Assembly: GCA_947464275.1 (NCBI GenBank)
Contig: CANHVU010000002.1
Span: forward strand, 124,001 to 188,000
Direction: 5' to 3'
DNA length: 64,000 nucleotides
Source of the DNA: Bacteroidota bacterium
Lineage (GTDB): Bacteria > Bacteroidota > Bacteroidia > UKL13-3
Every line of letters starts with the position of its first letter. The first letter of the stretch is position 1. Below are positions 10,925 through 21,598 of this stretch, one piece after another. The position numbers and the translations under genes are program-made. The notes beneath the pieces were generated by a model. It was given only the letters and a program-made list of their open reading frames with translations. It was not told the origin of the DNA and made no database searches.

Positions 10925-12196
10925 ATGCAAAGAGATACCGTTATATTTGATTTAATTAATCAAGAAAAAAGCCGCCAAGAACATGGCATTGAGTTAATTG
11001 CCTCAGAAAATTTTACTAGCCCGCAAGTAATGGAAGCTATGGGAAGCGTATTGACCAATAAATATGCTGAAGGCTTACCAGGTAAACGTTATTATGGTGG
11101 TTGCGAAGTGGTAGACGTAGTTGAAAATTTAGCAATTGATAGATTAAAACAAATGTTTGGTGCTACTTGGGCCAATGTTCAGCCTCATTCAGGAGCGCAA
11201 GCCAATGCAGCAGTGATGTTAGGTTGCTTAAACCCAGGAGATAAAATTTTAGGTTTCGATCTTTCGCACGGTGGACATTTAACGCATGGTTCGCCTGTTA
11301 ATTTTTCGGGTAAATTATATGTTCCTTCGTTTTATGGTGTGGAGCAAGAAACTGGTTTAATTGATTGGAATAAAGTAGAAGCAAAAGCACATGCTGAAAA
11401 ACCTAAAATGATCATTTGTGGTGCTTCGGCTTATAGCCGCGATTGGGATTATGCCCGTTTACGCGCTATTGCTGATAGTGTTGGTGCTATTTTATTAGCC
11501 GATATTTCTCACCCAGCAGGTTTAATTGTTGGAAAATTATTGAACGATCCAATTCAACATTGCCATATTGTTACTTCTACTACTCATAAAACTTTACGTG
11601 GACCTCGCGGTGGTATTGTGATGATGGGTAACGATTTTGAGAATCCATTTGGACAAAAAACTTTGAAAGGTGAATTGAAAATGATGAGTGCTGTTTTGGA
11701 TGGTGCTGTTTTCCCTGGAACTCAAGGTGGACCTTTAGAGCATGTTATTGCTGCTAAGGCTGTAGCCTTTGGAGAATGCTTAACCGATGACTACAAAACT
11801 TATGTAAAACAAGTGGCAGTTAATGCGCAAGCTATGGCCAATGCATTTGTAAGCCGTGGTTATAAAATTATTTCTGGTGGAACCGATAACCACTTAATGT
11901 TAATTGATTTGCGTAGCAAAAATTTAACAGGAAAATTAGCTGAGGCTGTTTTAGGAAAAGCTGATATTACAATTAACAAAAACATGGTTCCTTTCGATGA
12001 TAAATCGCCATTTGTAACAAGCGGAATGCGCGTAGGAACTGCTGCCATTACTACTCGAGGTATGATGGAAGTGGATATGGAACAAATAGTTGATTATATT
12101 GACACCGCGTTAATGAACAACGATAATGAAAGCACCCTTGCCGATATTAGAAAAAATATCAATACTTGGATGGCTAAGTTTCCATTGTACAAATAA
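10925..12196 (+). CDS. glyA: Serine hydroxymethyltransferase
   Basis: [51 protein letters not shown]. Confidence 0.96.
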   Translation: MQRDTVIFDLINQEKSRQEHGIELIASENFTSPQVMEAMGSVLTNKYAEGLPGKRYYGGCEVVDVVENLAIDRLKQMFGATWANVQPHSGAQANAAVMLGCLNPGDKILGFDLSHGGHLTHGSPVNFSGKLYVPSFYGVEQETGLIDWNKVEAKAHAEKPKMIICGASAYSRDWDYARLRAIADSVGAILLADISHPAGLIVGKLLNDPIQHCHIVTSTTHKTLRGPRGGIVMMGNDFENPFGQKTLKGELKMMSAVLDGAVFPGTQGGPLEHVIAAKAVAFGECLTDDYKTYVKQVAVNAQAMANAFVSRGYKIISGGTDNHLMLIDLRSKNLTGKLAEAVLGKADITINKNMVPFDDKSPFVTSGMRVGTAAITTRGMMEVDMEQIVDYIDTALMNNDNESTLADIRKNINTWMAKFPLYK

Positions 12197-12197
12197 G

Positions 12198-12255
12198 TTG
12201 AATTGTTAAATTGATAGATTGTTGAATTGTTAAATTGATAGATTGTTGAATTGTT
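12198..12255. repeat. Tandem repeat, 24-nt unit TTGAATTGTTAAATTGATAGATTG, about 2.4 copies
   Basis: Two perfect copies at 12198-12221 and 12222-12245 plus a 10-nt partial copy. Confidence 0.9.
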
Positions 12256-12274
12256 ATTATATCAACTAAAAATA

Positions 12275-12313
12275 AAAAATCCCTTTCAAGTAATGTTGAA
12301 AGGGGTTTTTTTT
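12275..12313 (+). terminator. Rho-independent terminator after glyA
   Basis: CCCTTTCAA-GTAATG-TTGAAAGGG followed by GGTTTTTTTT. Confidence 0.85.
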
Positions 12314-12355
12314 ATTGAATTGATCAAGTTAATATTGTGTTGAAACAATAATCAA

Positions 12356-12895
12356 ATGAAAAAATTAATATTCTTAGGGTTTATAACAGTAATTTCAATA
12401 TTTTTTTATGGCTGTTGTGGCGGTTTTGGAGCAAGTGGTATTGACTGCACAAATTATAATGCAAGTACTACGATTTTTATTAAAATGAATATGGATTCTT
12501 CTAACTTGGGATTTAAAATTATGGAATTGGACTCAACTTATTTAATAAAGTACAAATCAAGCAAAACTAACCTTTTTGATAAAGTAATTGATACAACATA
12601 TTTTTTTTATAAGAAAAATATCAGATTTATTGATTCTAATTATTTAAAAAACAGTGAGATTGGTATACAAATTTACGATGAGTCACAAGAAGGAAAAAGT
12701 TTATCAGATTATAGTTATAAGGTGATAAACTCAAATTCTCAAATTATAAATGACATTACATTGATACAAATTGAAACTTTAAACCATGAAAATAAATGCT
12801 GTACAGATAAATATAGAACCTCACCTAACATAACTGGATACAAGCTAAATGGCGTTCAAAAAACAGACAAAATAATTGTGATTAATAAAAAATAA
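12356..12895 (+). CDS. Hypothetical lipoprotein
   Basis: MKKLIFLGFITVISIFFYGCCGG signal/lipobox; no recognised domain. Confidence 0.6.
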   Translation: MKKLIFLGFITVISIFFYGCCGGFGASGIDCTNYNASTTIFIKMNMDSSNLGFKIMELDSTYLIKYKSSKTNLFDKVIDTTYFFYKKNIRFIDSNYLKNSEIGIQIYDESQEGKSLSDYSYKVINSNSQIINDITLIQIETLNHENKCCTDKYRTSPNITGYKLNGVQKTDKIIVINKK

Positions 12896-12915
12896 TTGGT
12901 GTTCCTAAACTATTT

Positions 12916-12953
12916 AAAATCCCTTTCAAGTAATATTGAAAGGGATTTTTTTA
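12916..12953. terminator. Terminator hairpin between convergent genes, near-copy of the 12275 hairpin
   Basis: CCCTTTCAA-GTAATA-TTGAAAGGG followed by ATTTTTTT. Confidence 0.85.
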
Positions 12954-12964
12954 TGTAAGAAATA

Positions 12965-14230
12965 TTATAAATATGGAGGCTGCTTGAACAAAACAAATTC
13001 TTTCATTTTTTTACCAATTAATAAGGCAACTCTTAATTCATTTTTAGATTGTAACGACTTCTTTAAGTCACAAAGTTCAGCATAACTTAATTTTCCTATT
13101 TCGTTACTATCAATTTTTAAAACCTGCTGCCCAATTTTAAAACCTGCTTTTTTAGTTTCTTTATTTTCCCAAACAAAATTTATTACCAATTGATTGGAGT
13201 CGTTTAGGCCAAATCCAATATCAAAAATACTGTTTAATGTAGTATCATAGTTTACGGGAGTTAGTATCATTTTCTTTTCCAAAAAATTATATACAAATAC
13301 ATTTCTTTTTAACAACGCAGAACCAACAGTTGGTTTACAACTACAAATGGTAGCAGGAATATTTGTAATAAACCCTGATTGCATTTTGAAAGAATCTATT
13401 TTCAAATTTGATACGAATGAGTTTTGGATAGAAAATGCTGCAAGTGCATACTGTCCAAATCCTTCCTTTCTTTTAAGTTTTTTGTACTTTTTCGATTTCC
13501 ATAAAACATCGTCATTCGATTGAAAATATCCAGAAAAGCCTGAATCAATCAATGCATAAAAAGCTATTTGATCATAACTTAATTGAACCAAAGGAAGGCG
13601 AGAATCCGTAAATTCAATATTAAACTCTGTGCTATTTATTTCCTTTTTAAATGCCGTTTTCGAAAATGAAATCATTTGATTAGTTGGGTTCAATTTCCAA
13701 TTACATAATTTAATCAAACTTGTTCCAATAATTCCATCAATTTTTACACAACCTAAATTTGCCAATCTTTCAGTATTTACCACTAAGCAAACTATATTGT
13801 TAAATGAACTTTTACCAATACTAATATTTTTAAAAACCACGTTTGCATTATTTTCTTTTCCACCGGCATCTTCAATTGGTAAACTACTTTCAATATTGGC
13901 CTTACCTGCAATTTCACTAGAAATAAAACATCCTGAGGCACCTGTATCAAATAAGAAAAGATATTTCTTACCATCAATAACCACTTCAACAAAAGGAACA
14001 TTGTCTCGTTGGTAAATAATTGGAACTGATTCTACACTATCATTTCCCATTGCTAAAACGCCTGAATTTAATAGCTGCTCCGTATTTTTATTTGCTGTTT
14101 GAGCAAATAGATTTAAACTAAACAATGGTAAAAAAAATAATACGCTGCATACTTTCATAAATAATATATTTAATTGGTTGATGCCTTGCTCGTGTAAAAT
14201 GTTCCTTTGAATGATGTATTTATTTTTCAT
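12965..14230 (-). CDS. Aspartyl protease-like protein with two D(T/S)G motifs and a PDZ-like C-terminus
   Basis: YLFLFDTGASGCFIS and FYALIDSGFSGYFQS motifs; C-terminal GFKIGQQVLKIDSNEIGKLSYAEL is PDZ-like; the true start is probably at an internal ATG. Confidence 0.75.
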   Translation of the reverse strand: MKNKYIIQRNILHEQGINQLNILFMKVCSVLFFLPLFSLNLFAQTANKNTEQLLNSGVLAMGNDSVESVPIIYQRDNVPFVEVVIDGKKYLFLFDTGASGCFISSEIAGKANIESSLPIEDAGGKENNANVVFKNISIGKSSFNNIVCLVVNTERLANLGCVKIDGIIGTSLIKLCNWKLNPTNQMISFSKTAFKKEINSTEFNIEFTDSRLPLVQLSYDQIAFYALIDSGFSGYFQSNDDVLWKSKKYKKLKRKEGFGQYALAAFSIQNSFVSNLKIDSFKMQSGFITNIPATICSCKPTVGSALLKRNVFVYNFLEKKMILTPVNYDTTLNSIFDIGFGLNDSNQLVINFVWENKETKKAGFKIGQQVLKIDSNEIGKLSYAELCDLKKSLQSKNELRVALLIGKKMKEFVLFKQPPYL

Positions 14231-14245
14231 TTAGCTAAATTGGTT

Positions 14246-14953
14246 TTAAAATATTTCTATAAAATACCCAATTTGCAAAAAATCTCTTCCAGTTTCATCA
14301 TTAATTTTATAGTCGAATTGGTGTAAATAACCAACCTGCAAAGTGGTTGATTTTGAAGGCTTATAATTAAATGCAAATTGCATTCTGTTTCTTTCAAAAT
14401 AGGGCTCATTATCGGTAAAGAAAATTTCGTTGCTTGTACTAACTTGATAAGGTTTATAATTATTTTTTTCTTTACCAAATGGGTAAGACAAACCTAATCT
14501 ATACCTAAACCTATTTCTATAACCATTGGAAGTAAACCTTAATTCTGTGCGATATCGTTGCTCAATTTTTAATTTTCCTAACGATTGAAATAAAACAATT
14601 TGCGGCCAAATTCTGAATTCATTGTTATTTTTTGGAGTTACAAAATCTCCACCTTCTCCATAGGTTTGATAACTTCCTGCACCTAAGGTAAATGTGGCAT
14701 TATTATGAATCTTATAATTAAACCCTGCTTTGTACTCGTAATAGTGGAAATTATTATAGAATTTTAAGGAACGCAATTGCGATTCTCCAAATAAACTCCA
14801 TTTGTTATTTACATTCAATTTTAAATTTACAATATTCCAACTACCTAAATCAAAGTTTTGAGCTATGATTATTGGAGTGGACAAAATGAGTATTAAGGTT
14901 ACTAGTGAAACTCGTTTCATATTTAATTTATAAAATAGTTTACTTCTTTTCAA
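14246..14953 (-). CDS. DUF2490-like outer membrane beta-barrel protein
   Basis: Signal peptide then LGSWNIVNLKLNVNNKWSLFGESQLRS...RYRTELRF...RFRYRLGLSYPF...GYLHQFDY. Confidence 0.7.
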   Translation of the reverse strand: MKRSKLFYKLNMKRVSLVTLILILSTPIIIAQNFDLGSWNIVNLKLNVNNKWSLFGESQLRSLKFYNNFHYYEYKAGFNYKIHNNATFTLGAGSYQTYGEGGDFVTPKNNNEFRIWPQIVLFQSLGKLKIEQRYRTELRFTSNGYRNRFRYRLGLSYPFGKEKNNYKPYQVSTSNEIFFTDNEPYFERNRMQFAFNYKPSKSTTLQVGYLHQFDYKINDETGRDFLQIGYFIEIF

Positions 14954-15437
14954 TCATTGAAATTGATTTTTGAAATATATGTGAATTTGGAATAGTAATT
15001 AGTTCGCCACTAGTTGTTTTTAAATGAACAAAGAAATAAGTTAAGTCAATTACTTCGCCCTCAAAAGGGCAGTCTTTATCTAGTACTTTAATGGTATCGC
15101 CTATTTTTACTGGGTGATTAAAAAACAACAATAAGCTAGAAGTAATATTAGATAACAATGACCATTGTGCAAAAAAAGCAATACCTAAGGCCGTTAAAAG
15201 TGTTCCTACAAAAACAGCAATTTCGCTTTGTTTTAGCCCCCAAATAGCCGAAAGCAAAATGGTAGCAGTTAAGAAACTTAAAATATGAACCGACTTAATT
15301 ATCATTTTTCTTCTACCCCTCTGTAAGTGGGTATTCTTAAGTGAATTATTAACAAATGTTGTTGTAATATAATACACCAAAAAGTAGCTGATTATAACTA
15401 AACTGCTCTCAATAAGTTGAATTTTGAATGGCTCCAT
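14940..15437 (-). CDS. Short MscS-family mechanosensitive channel
   Basis: LTALGIAFFAQWSLLSNITSSLLLFFNHPVKIGDTIKVLDKDCPFEGEVIDLTYFFVHLKTTSGELITIPNSHIFQKSI; start set at the internal ATG giving MEPFKIQ. Confidence 0.75.
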   Translation of the reverse strand: MEPFKIQLIESSLVIISYFLVYYITTTFVNNSLKNTHLQRGRRKMIIKSVHILSFLTATILLSAIWGLKQSEIAVFVGTLLTALGIAFFAQWSLLSNITSSLLLFFNHPVKIGDTIKVLDKDCPFEGEVIDLTYFFVHLKTTSGELITIPNSHIFQKSISMIEKK

Positions 15438-15478
15438 TATTTTATTTAAAATGAAATATTTATAAAAAACAAATTTAA

Positions 15479-16930
15479 TTATTTCCAACCTCCACCCAAA
15501 GCTTTGTAAATATTAACACCTGCTAGTTTTAAATTCTTATTATTTATAATTAACTCCAATTCGGCTTGCAATGAACCTTGTTGAGCAATTAACACCTCTA
15601 AATAAGTGGCCTTTCCAACCATAAATAATTGATTGGATACTTCAACTGATTGATTCAAAATTTGCGATTTTTGTTTTTTCAAATTATTCATTTCTTTCAA
15701 ATTTTGAATATTTGAAAGCTCGTTTGTTACTTCTACAAATCCATTTAGAATTGTTTTTTGATATTCGAATATGGCATTAAGTTGTGATGCTTTTGCTGTA
15801 TTAAAATGTGCCTTTAAAGCATTTCTATTTACAACAGGAGCAACTAAATTTCCAAGTGTATTGTAGGCCAAAGATGCAGGTGCTTGAAATAAATACTGTG
15901 GGTCGAATGCTTGAAAACCAAAGCCTGCCGTAATATTTAAATTTGGATAAAAAGCGGCTTTAGCCGATTTTAAATCAAAATTACTAGCCTGAACCATTAA
16001 CTCCGATTTACGAATATCAGGCCTGTTTTTCAATAATTGCGAAGGAATACCTGCATTAAAATCTTGCGCAATTTCAGTTGAAAGTAGTTCTTTATTTCTA
16101 TTAATGGTTTGAGGAAATCTACCAATTAAAAAATTTATTTTATTTTCAAATAATACAATTTGTTGTAACGTTTCTTTTTCTAAAATTTTTGATTGCAACA
16201 AATTAGCTGAAAACTGCTGCAATGCCAGTTCATTTGCTAATCCAGCTTCCTTTTGGGCATTCACAGTTTGCAGCGCATCTTGCTGTTTTAAAATGGTTTT
16301 TTGCACCAAATCCAATTCATTATCTAATGCAAGAAGTTCGTAATATGCAGTAGCAACCTCTGCTATTAAATTTGAAATAATAAAATTGGTTCCTTCAATG
16401 GTTGCTAAATAATTGGAAACGGCCGATTTACGTTGGTTTCTTAATTTACCCCAAATATCTAGCTCCCATGAAGCTTGCAAACCAATATTCATATCGGGTA
16501 AATCGATTGGAACAATTTGACCTGGAGTAATTTGGGTAGAGATATTTCCAGCTCCATCCATGGTGTATAAACCAAATTTACGCACTCCACCACCAATATT
16601 TAAACCAACTTGTGGCAACAAAGCGCCTTTAGCTAATTTAACACCCGCACGCGAAATTTCAATTTTTTGAAGTGCCATTTGCAAGTCCAAATTATTGATT
16701 AAAGCCGAGTCAATAAGTTGTTCTAATGTAGGGTCTGAAAAATATTTTTTCCAATTAATATTAGAAATATTTAAACTATCGGTTGAAGTATTATAACTTT
16801 TGGGTAAAACCTTTTCTTTAACAGTGGCAGCCTTGTATTTGGGGGCACAACCTGCAAAAAAAATTACCACCAAATAAAAGGCCAACCTCAATTTATTGAA
16901 TAATAAATATTGCACTCTTTTCTCTATCAT
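15479..16930 (-). CDS. RND efflux outer membrane lipoprotein, TolC/OprM (NodT) family
   Basis: FFAGCAPKY lipobox; WKKYFSDPTLEQLIDSAL, ASWELDIWGKLRNQRKSA, LLKNRPDIRKSE. Confidence 0.9.
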   Translation of the reverse strand: MIEKRVQYLLFNKLRLAFYLVVIFFAGCAPKYKAATVKEKVLPKSYNTSTDSLNISNINWKKYFSDPTLEQLIDSALINNLDLQMALQKIEISRAGVKLAKGALLPQVGLNIGGGVRKFGLYTMDGAGNISTQITPGQIVPIDLPDMNIGLQASWELDIWGKLRNQRKSAVSNYLATIEGTNFIISNLIAEVATAYYELLALDNELDLVQKTILKQQDALQTVNAQKEAGLANELALQQFSANLLQSKILEKETLQQIVLFENKINFLIGRFPQTINRNKELLSTEIAQDFNAGIPSQLLKNRPDIRKSELMVQASNFDLKSAKAAFYPNLNITAGFGFQAFDPQYLFQAPASLAYNTLGNLVAPVVNRNALKAHFNTAKASQLNAIFEYQKTILNGFVEVTNELSNIQNLKEMNNLKKQKSQILNQSVEVSNQLFMVGKATYLEVLIAQQGSLQAELELIINNKNLKLAGVNIYKALGGGWK

Positions 16931-16950
16931 CTTTATGATTGTTTTTTTTA

Positions 16951-19900
16951 TTAATAATTGTATTTATGGGCAACATTTTTTTTATTCAATTTATCTTGAA
17001 TGGTGGCAAATACCACATACAAACCAGGAATGATGATAATTCCAAAAATGGTTCCAAATAGCATACCTCCTGCCGATGCAGAACCAATGGTTTTATTTCC
17101 AATAGCCCCAGCTCCACTAGCTAGCATTAATGGAATTAGTCCTGCCACAAATGCAAACGAGGTCATTAAAATAGGTCTTAACCTTAAGGTAGCTCCTTCA
17201 ATTGCAGCTTGCAAAGGAGTGTATCCTTCGCTGTGTTTTTGTGAAGCAAATTCCACAATCAAAATAGCATTTTTTGCCAATAACCCAATCAACATAATCA
17301 TGGCAATTTGGGCGTAAATATTATTTTCTAAACCCATCATGAATAAAAACAAAAAGGCTCCAAAAATTCCGGTTGGCAGCGATATAAGCACAGGTAAAGG
17401 CAAGATAAAACTTTCATATTGAGCCGATAACAATAGGTAAACGAATAACAAGCAAACTGCAAAAATAATAATGGATTCATTCCCTGCATTGGCTTGATCT
17501 CTTGATGAACCTGCCCAATCAAAATCAAATCCTTTTGGCAACTTTTCTTTAGCTGTTCTTTTAATGGCTGCTATGGCATCACCGCTACTAAAACCTTTGG
17601 CAGGCTCGCCTGTTAACATGGCGGAAGTATACATGTTGTAACGAGTAACTTGTTCTGGCCCGTAGGTTTTGGTTATGCTTACAAATTCGGAAATAGGAAC
17701 CATTTCACCTTCCTTATTTTTTACAAACATTTTTAAAATATCTTCTGGCATAGCTCTATACTCAGGAGATGATTGAACCATAACCCTATACAACTGTCCA
17801 AATCGAATAAAATTTGTGGCATACTCACTACCTAAATAAGTTTGTAAAGTACTTAATACATCCTCAATTACAACCTTTTTCTGTGCTGCTTTTAAGTAAT
17901 CAATATTCACCATTAATTGAGGAAAACTAGCATTAAATGTAGTAAATGCATTCACAATTTCAGGCTGTTTATTCAATTCTTGTACAAATTCATTGGTTAC
18001 CTTTTCAAGTGCCTTTAAATCGCCTTTACCCGATTTATCAAGTAACCTTAATTCAAATCCACTTGAATTACCATAACCAGGAACTGGTGGAGGTGTAAAA
18101 AATTCAATTTTTGCATCTTTTATATAATTTGTTTTTTCATTTAACTGTTGTATGATTTCTTTGTCTGACAATTTGCGTTCTTTCCAAGTTTTTAAACCAA
18201 TTAAATTCATACCATAAGTGGCTCCAACACCCTCCGAAAGCACACTAAATCCGGCTAGTGTAGAAACAGAAGCTACTCCTTCAATACTTGCAGCTACTTT
18301 TTGAATTTCATCTGCAATTTTTTCTGTACGTTCAAGTGTTGCACCTTCGGGTGTTAAAATATTTGCATAAATGGTTCCTTGGTCTTCGTTTGGAATAAAA
18401 CCAGTAGCCATAATTTTTCCGAGTATTCCAGTGCCTAAAATAAACACAAGTAAAATACCAAAAGTTACCACACGCCTATTAGCCACTAATGAAACAAGCC
18501 TTTGGTATTTACCCTCTAAGGCCGAATATTTCTTATTGAAACCATCAAAAAATTTGGTTAACCAATTTTTACTTTTTTCATCATTATGATGATGGTTATT
18601 TTTTAGCATAATGGCACACAAAGCTGGCGTTAATGTTAATGCTATTACTCCAGAAAGTACAATAGATACAGCCATGGTTAATGAAAACTCACGATAAAAA
18701 ACACCCGTTGGGCCAGATATAAATGAAACAGGAATAAACACAGCCGACATTACCAAGGTAATGGCAATAATGGCTGCACTTATTTCTTGCATAGCAAGTT
18801 CAGTTGCTTTTTTTGCTCCAATTCCTTGATTTACCATTTTATAATGAACTGCTTCTACCACTACAATGGCGTTGTCAACTACAATTCCAATGGCCAATAC
18901 TAAAGCAAAAAGGGTAATAAGGTTCAAAGAAAAACCCATTAATTGCATAAAAAAGAAAGTTCCTACCAATGAAACAGGAACCGTTAATATTGGTATGAGG
19001 GTTGAACGCCAATCTTGCAGAAAAATAAACACCACAAGAGAAACCAAAATAAAAGCTTCAATTAAAGTTTTAATTACTTCATGAATGGAGGCATCTAAAA
19101 ATGAAGAAACATCGTAACTAACAGTATAATCCATGCCTGCGGGGAAGTTTACTTTTAGTTCATCCATACGCTTTTTAATATTTTGAATTACTTCAGTTGC
19201 ATTGCTACCTGGTCTTTGTTTTATTAGAATAGCAGCCGATGGTTTTCCATTTTCTTTCGAAATTACATCATACTCCTGTGAACCAAATTCTACAGTAGCT
19301 ATATCTTTTAGTTTTAAAACTTCACCATGTTCATTGCTTTTTATAATAATGTTTTCGTACTCTTGAGGGGTGTTAAATTTACCTGTATATTTTAGTACAT
19401 ATTGAAGCTGTTGGGCTTGTCTGCCTGAACTTTCACCTACTTTGCCCGGTGCGGCTTCAATGTTTTGTTGTTTTAAACATTTAATAACCTCATCGGTAGA
19501 AATGGAATAAGTGGTTAACTTAGCAGGATTTAACCAAATACGCATGGCATAATCTCGCGAACCCATAATATCGGCAAAACCAACACCATCAATTCTTTTT
19601 AACTCAGCTAGTAAATTGATATCAGTATAATTGTACAAAAATTTTTCATCCATTTGTTCATTATTACTTAAGATATTTAAGTATAACAACATACTATTTT
19701 GAACTTTTTCTACAATAACACCCGCTTTTATGGCTTCTTCGGGCAACTCATCTAAAGTTGAAGCTACCCTATTTTGAACATTTACTGCAGCAATTTCAGG
19801 GTCGGTTCCTGATTTAAAAATAATTTGAATAACACTGGTACCGTCATTTCCAGAAACTGACGACATATAAGCCATTCCCGGCACACCATTAATAGCACGT

Positions 19901-20097
19901 TCCAACTGTGTTACCACAGCTTTAACACATGCTTCAGCATTGGCACCAGTATATTTGGTTGTTACATTTACCTCGGGTGGCGCAATATCAGGAAATTGGG
20001 TCATGGGTAATTGAGTTAATCCCAAACCTCCTAACAACAAAATAAATAATGAAATAACAATTGATAAAACAGGACGATGTATGAACTTTGAAACCAT
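16951..20097 (-). CDS. RND multidrug efflux inner membrane permease, AcrB/HAE1 family
   Basis: FIHRPVLSIVISLFILLLG, ALVLAIGIVVDNAIVVVEAV, GLLAKNAILIVEFA. Confidence 0.95.
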   Translation of the reverse strand: MVSKFIHRPVLSIVISLFILLLGGLGLTQLPMTQFPDIAPPEVNVTTKYTGANAEACVKAVVTQLERAINGVPGMAYMSSVSGNDGTSVIQIIFKSGTDPEIAAVNVQNRVASTLDELPEEAIKAGVIVEKVQNSMLLYLNILSNNEQMDEKFLYNYTDINLLAELKRIDGVGFADIMGSRDYAMRIWLNPAKLTTYSISTDEVIKCLKQQNIEAAPGKVGESSGRQAQQLQYVLKYTGKFNTPQEYENIIIKSNEHGEVLKLKDIATVEFGSQEYDVISKENGKPSAAILIKQRPGSNATEVIQNIKKRMDELKVNFPAGMDYTVSYDVSSFLDASIHEVIKTLIEAFILVSLVVFIFLQDWRSTLIPILTVPVSLVGTFFFMQLMGFSLNLITLFALVLAIGIVVDNAIVVVEAVHYKMVNQGIGAKKATELAMQEISAAIIAITLVMSAVFIPVSFISGPTGVFYREFSLTMAVSIVLSGVIALTLTPALCAIMLKNNHHHNDEKSKNWLTKFFDGFNKKYSALEGKYQRLVSLVANRRVVTFGILLVFILGTGILGKIMATGFIPNEDQGTIYANILTPEGATLERTEKIADEIQKVAASIEGVASVSTLAGFSVLSEGVGATYGMNLIGLKTWKERKLSDKEIIQQLNEKTNYIKDAKIEFFTPPPVPGYGNSSGFELRLLDKSGKGDLKALEKVTNEFVQELNKQPEIVNAFTTFNASFPQLMVNIDYLKAAQKKVVIEDVLSTLQTYLGSEYATNFIRFGQLYRVMVQSSPEYRAMPEDILKMFVKNKEGEMVPISEFVSITKTYGPEQVTRYNMYTSAMLTGEPAKGFSSGDAIAAIKRTAKEKLPKGFDFDWAGSSRDQANAGNESIIIFAVCLLFVYLLLSAQYESFILPLPVLISLPTGIFGAFLFLFMMGLENNIYAQIAMIMLIGLLAKNAILIVEFASQKHSEGYTPLQAAIEGATLRLRPILMTSFAFVAGLIPLMLASGAGAIGNKTIGSASAGGMLFGTIFGIIIIPGLYVVFATIQDKLNKKNVAHKYNY

Positions 20098-20120
20098 TTA
20101 AGTTGTTTTTTATTTAATAA

Positions 20121-21230
20121 TTAATTGATGCTTTTAATAGCTTGTCTTGAAGGAATTAGTTGTGTTAGGATTTTTTCACCTTCTTTTACTAACTGAATTC
20201 CTTCTAATAATATTTTTTCGTTTGGATTTAAGCCTGATTCCACAACGTAAACATTCTTCATGCGTAGTTTTGGTATAATTCTTTTCATGTGAACTATATT
20301 GTCGCTATCAACCACAAAAACATAAATATTATCTTGAATTTCGAAGGTAGATTTTTGAGGTATTAGCATGGCTTTTTTCAGTGCTTGTTTAATAATAATT
20401 TTACCACTTGAACCTTGCTTCAATATTCCGTTAGGGTTATAAAATCTAGCTCTAAAAGCTACATTACCTGTTTCTTTATCAATTTCACTTTCTACTGTTT
20501 CTATTTTTCCTTTGCCCGGAAAAAGTTGGTTATTTGCCATCACCAATTCCACTTCATTGCTGTGTGAATTTTTGTTGGTAGCTGTCATGTTTAGGTATTC
20601 GCTTTCCGATACATGGAAATAGGCAAAAATTTCTTTGTTGTTCGAAAATTCAGTTAGCAAAGTACCTTCGTCAATCAAACTTCCAATTTTATTTGGAATA
20701 CGATTAATAACCCCATCAAAAGGTGCAGTAATTTTAGTAAGTGATAAGTTTAATTGAGCGGTAGCCATATTGGCTTTTGCTTCATCAATCCTGGCTTTAG
20801 CAGCTTCTAATTTTATTTCCGCTACTTGCAATTCGGTTTTAGAAATAATTTTTTTTGCTAACAAAGTTTGCATGTTTTTAACTTCAAGTTCAGCTCCTTT
20901 GGCTTCGGCTTGGGCGTTTTTAAGCATAGCATTCGATTTACTCAACTCTTCTTTGTAATGATTATTGCTCATAGCAAATAATAGCTGACCAGCTTTTACT
21001 GGCTTTCCTTCATCTACATAAATATTTTCAATAAAACCTTTTACACGAGCGCGTATATCAACATTATGCATGGCGTGTATATCGGCCACATATTCTTTGC
21101 TAAATGAGGTATCAACCACCAATGGTTGAGCAATAGGAAATTTTTCTTCTTTTTCTTTGGTTTCTGTAGTAGAGCAGGCTGCTATAAATAATAACGCAGC
21201 CGAACTCAATTGCAATGCAATTTTATTCAT
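20121..21230 (-). CDS. RND efflux periplasmic adaptor, AcrA/MFP family
   Basis: Lipoprotein signal FIAACST; VDIRARVKGFIENIYVDEGKPVKAGQLLF; LTKITAPFDGVINR. Confidence 0.93.
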   Translation of the reverse strand: MNKIALQLSSAALLFIAACSTTETKEKEEKFPIAQPLVVDTSFSKEYVADIHAMHNVDIRARVKGFIENIYVDEGKPVKAGQLLFAMSNNHYKEELSKSNAMLKNAQAEAKGAELEVKNMQTLLAKKIISKTELQVAEIKLEAAKARIDEAKANMATAQLNLSLTKITAPFDGVINRIPNKIGSLIDEGTLLTEFSNNKEIFAYFHVSESEYLNMTATNKNSHSNEVELVMANNQLFPGKGKIETVESEIDKETGNVAFRARFYNPNGILKQGSSGKIIIKQALKKAMLIPQKSTFEIQDNIYVFVVDSDNIVHMKRIIPKLRMKNVYVVESGLNPNEKILLEGIQLVKEGEKILTQLIPSRQAIKSIN

Positions 21231-21598
21231 TTATTGGATGAGATTGTAAGTTAGTTTGTGATAAAGGATAAAGACTAAGCCAAAAGTATATTGGCTTCTT
21301 TTTGTTAATTTAATGAGTGTAATCTTTCAATTACAACTTTGTTTTCACATCATTTCATAATAGAAAATTAATACAAACAAATCCCATTAGTGAAGCATTA
21401 TTTATTTATATAATCCAATGTAAAATGATTATTAAATCATTTATTAAATTGGTAATTACGCTATAAAACTATGAAAGTGGGATGAATCTAAAAACCTATC
21501 TATTGTTTAAAAATACTAATAACCAATTTTGATTTAAATCAAAATGGAAACCATATTCAATAACGAATTTTGAAAGTGGTGATTGTAATTTGTAAAAA

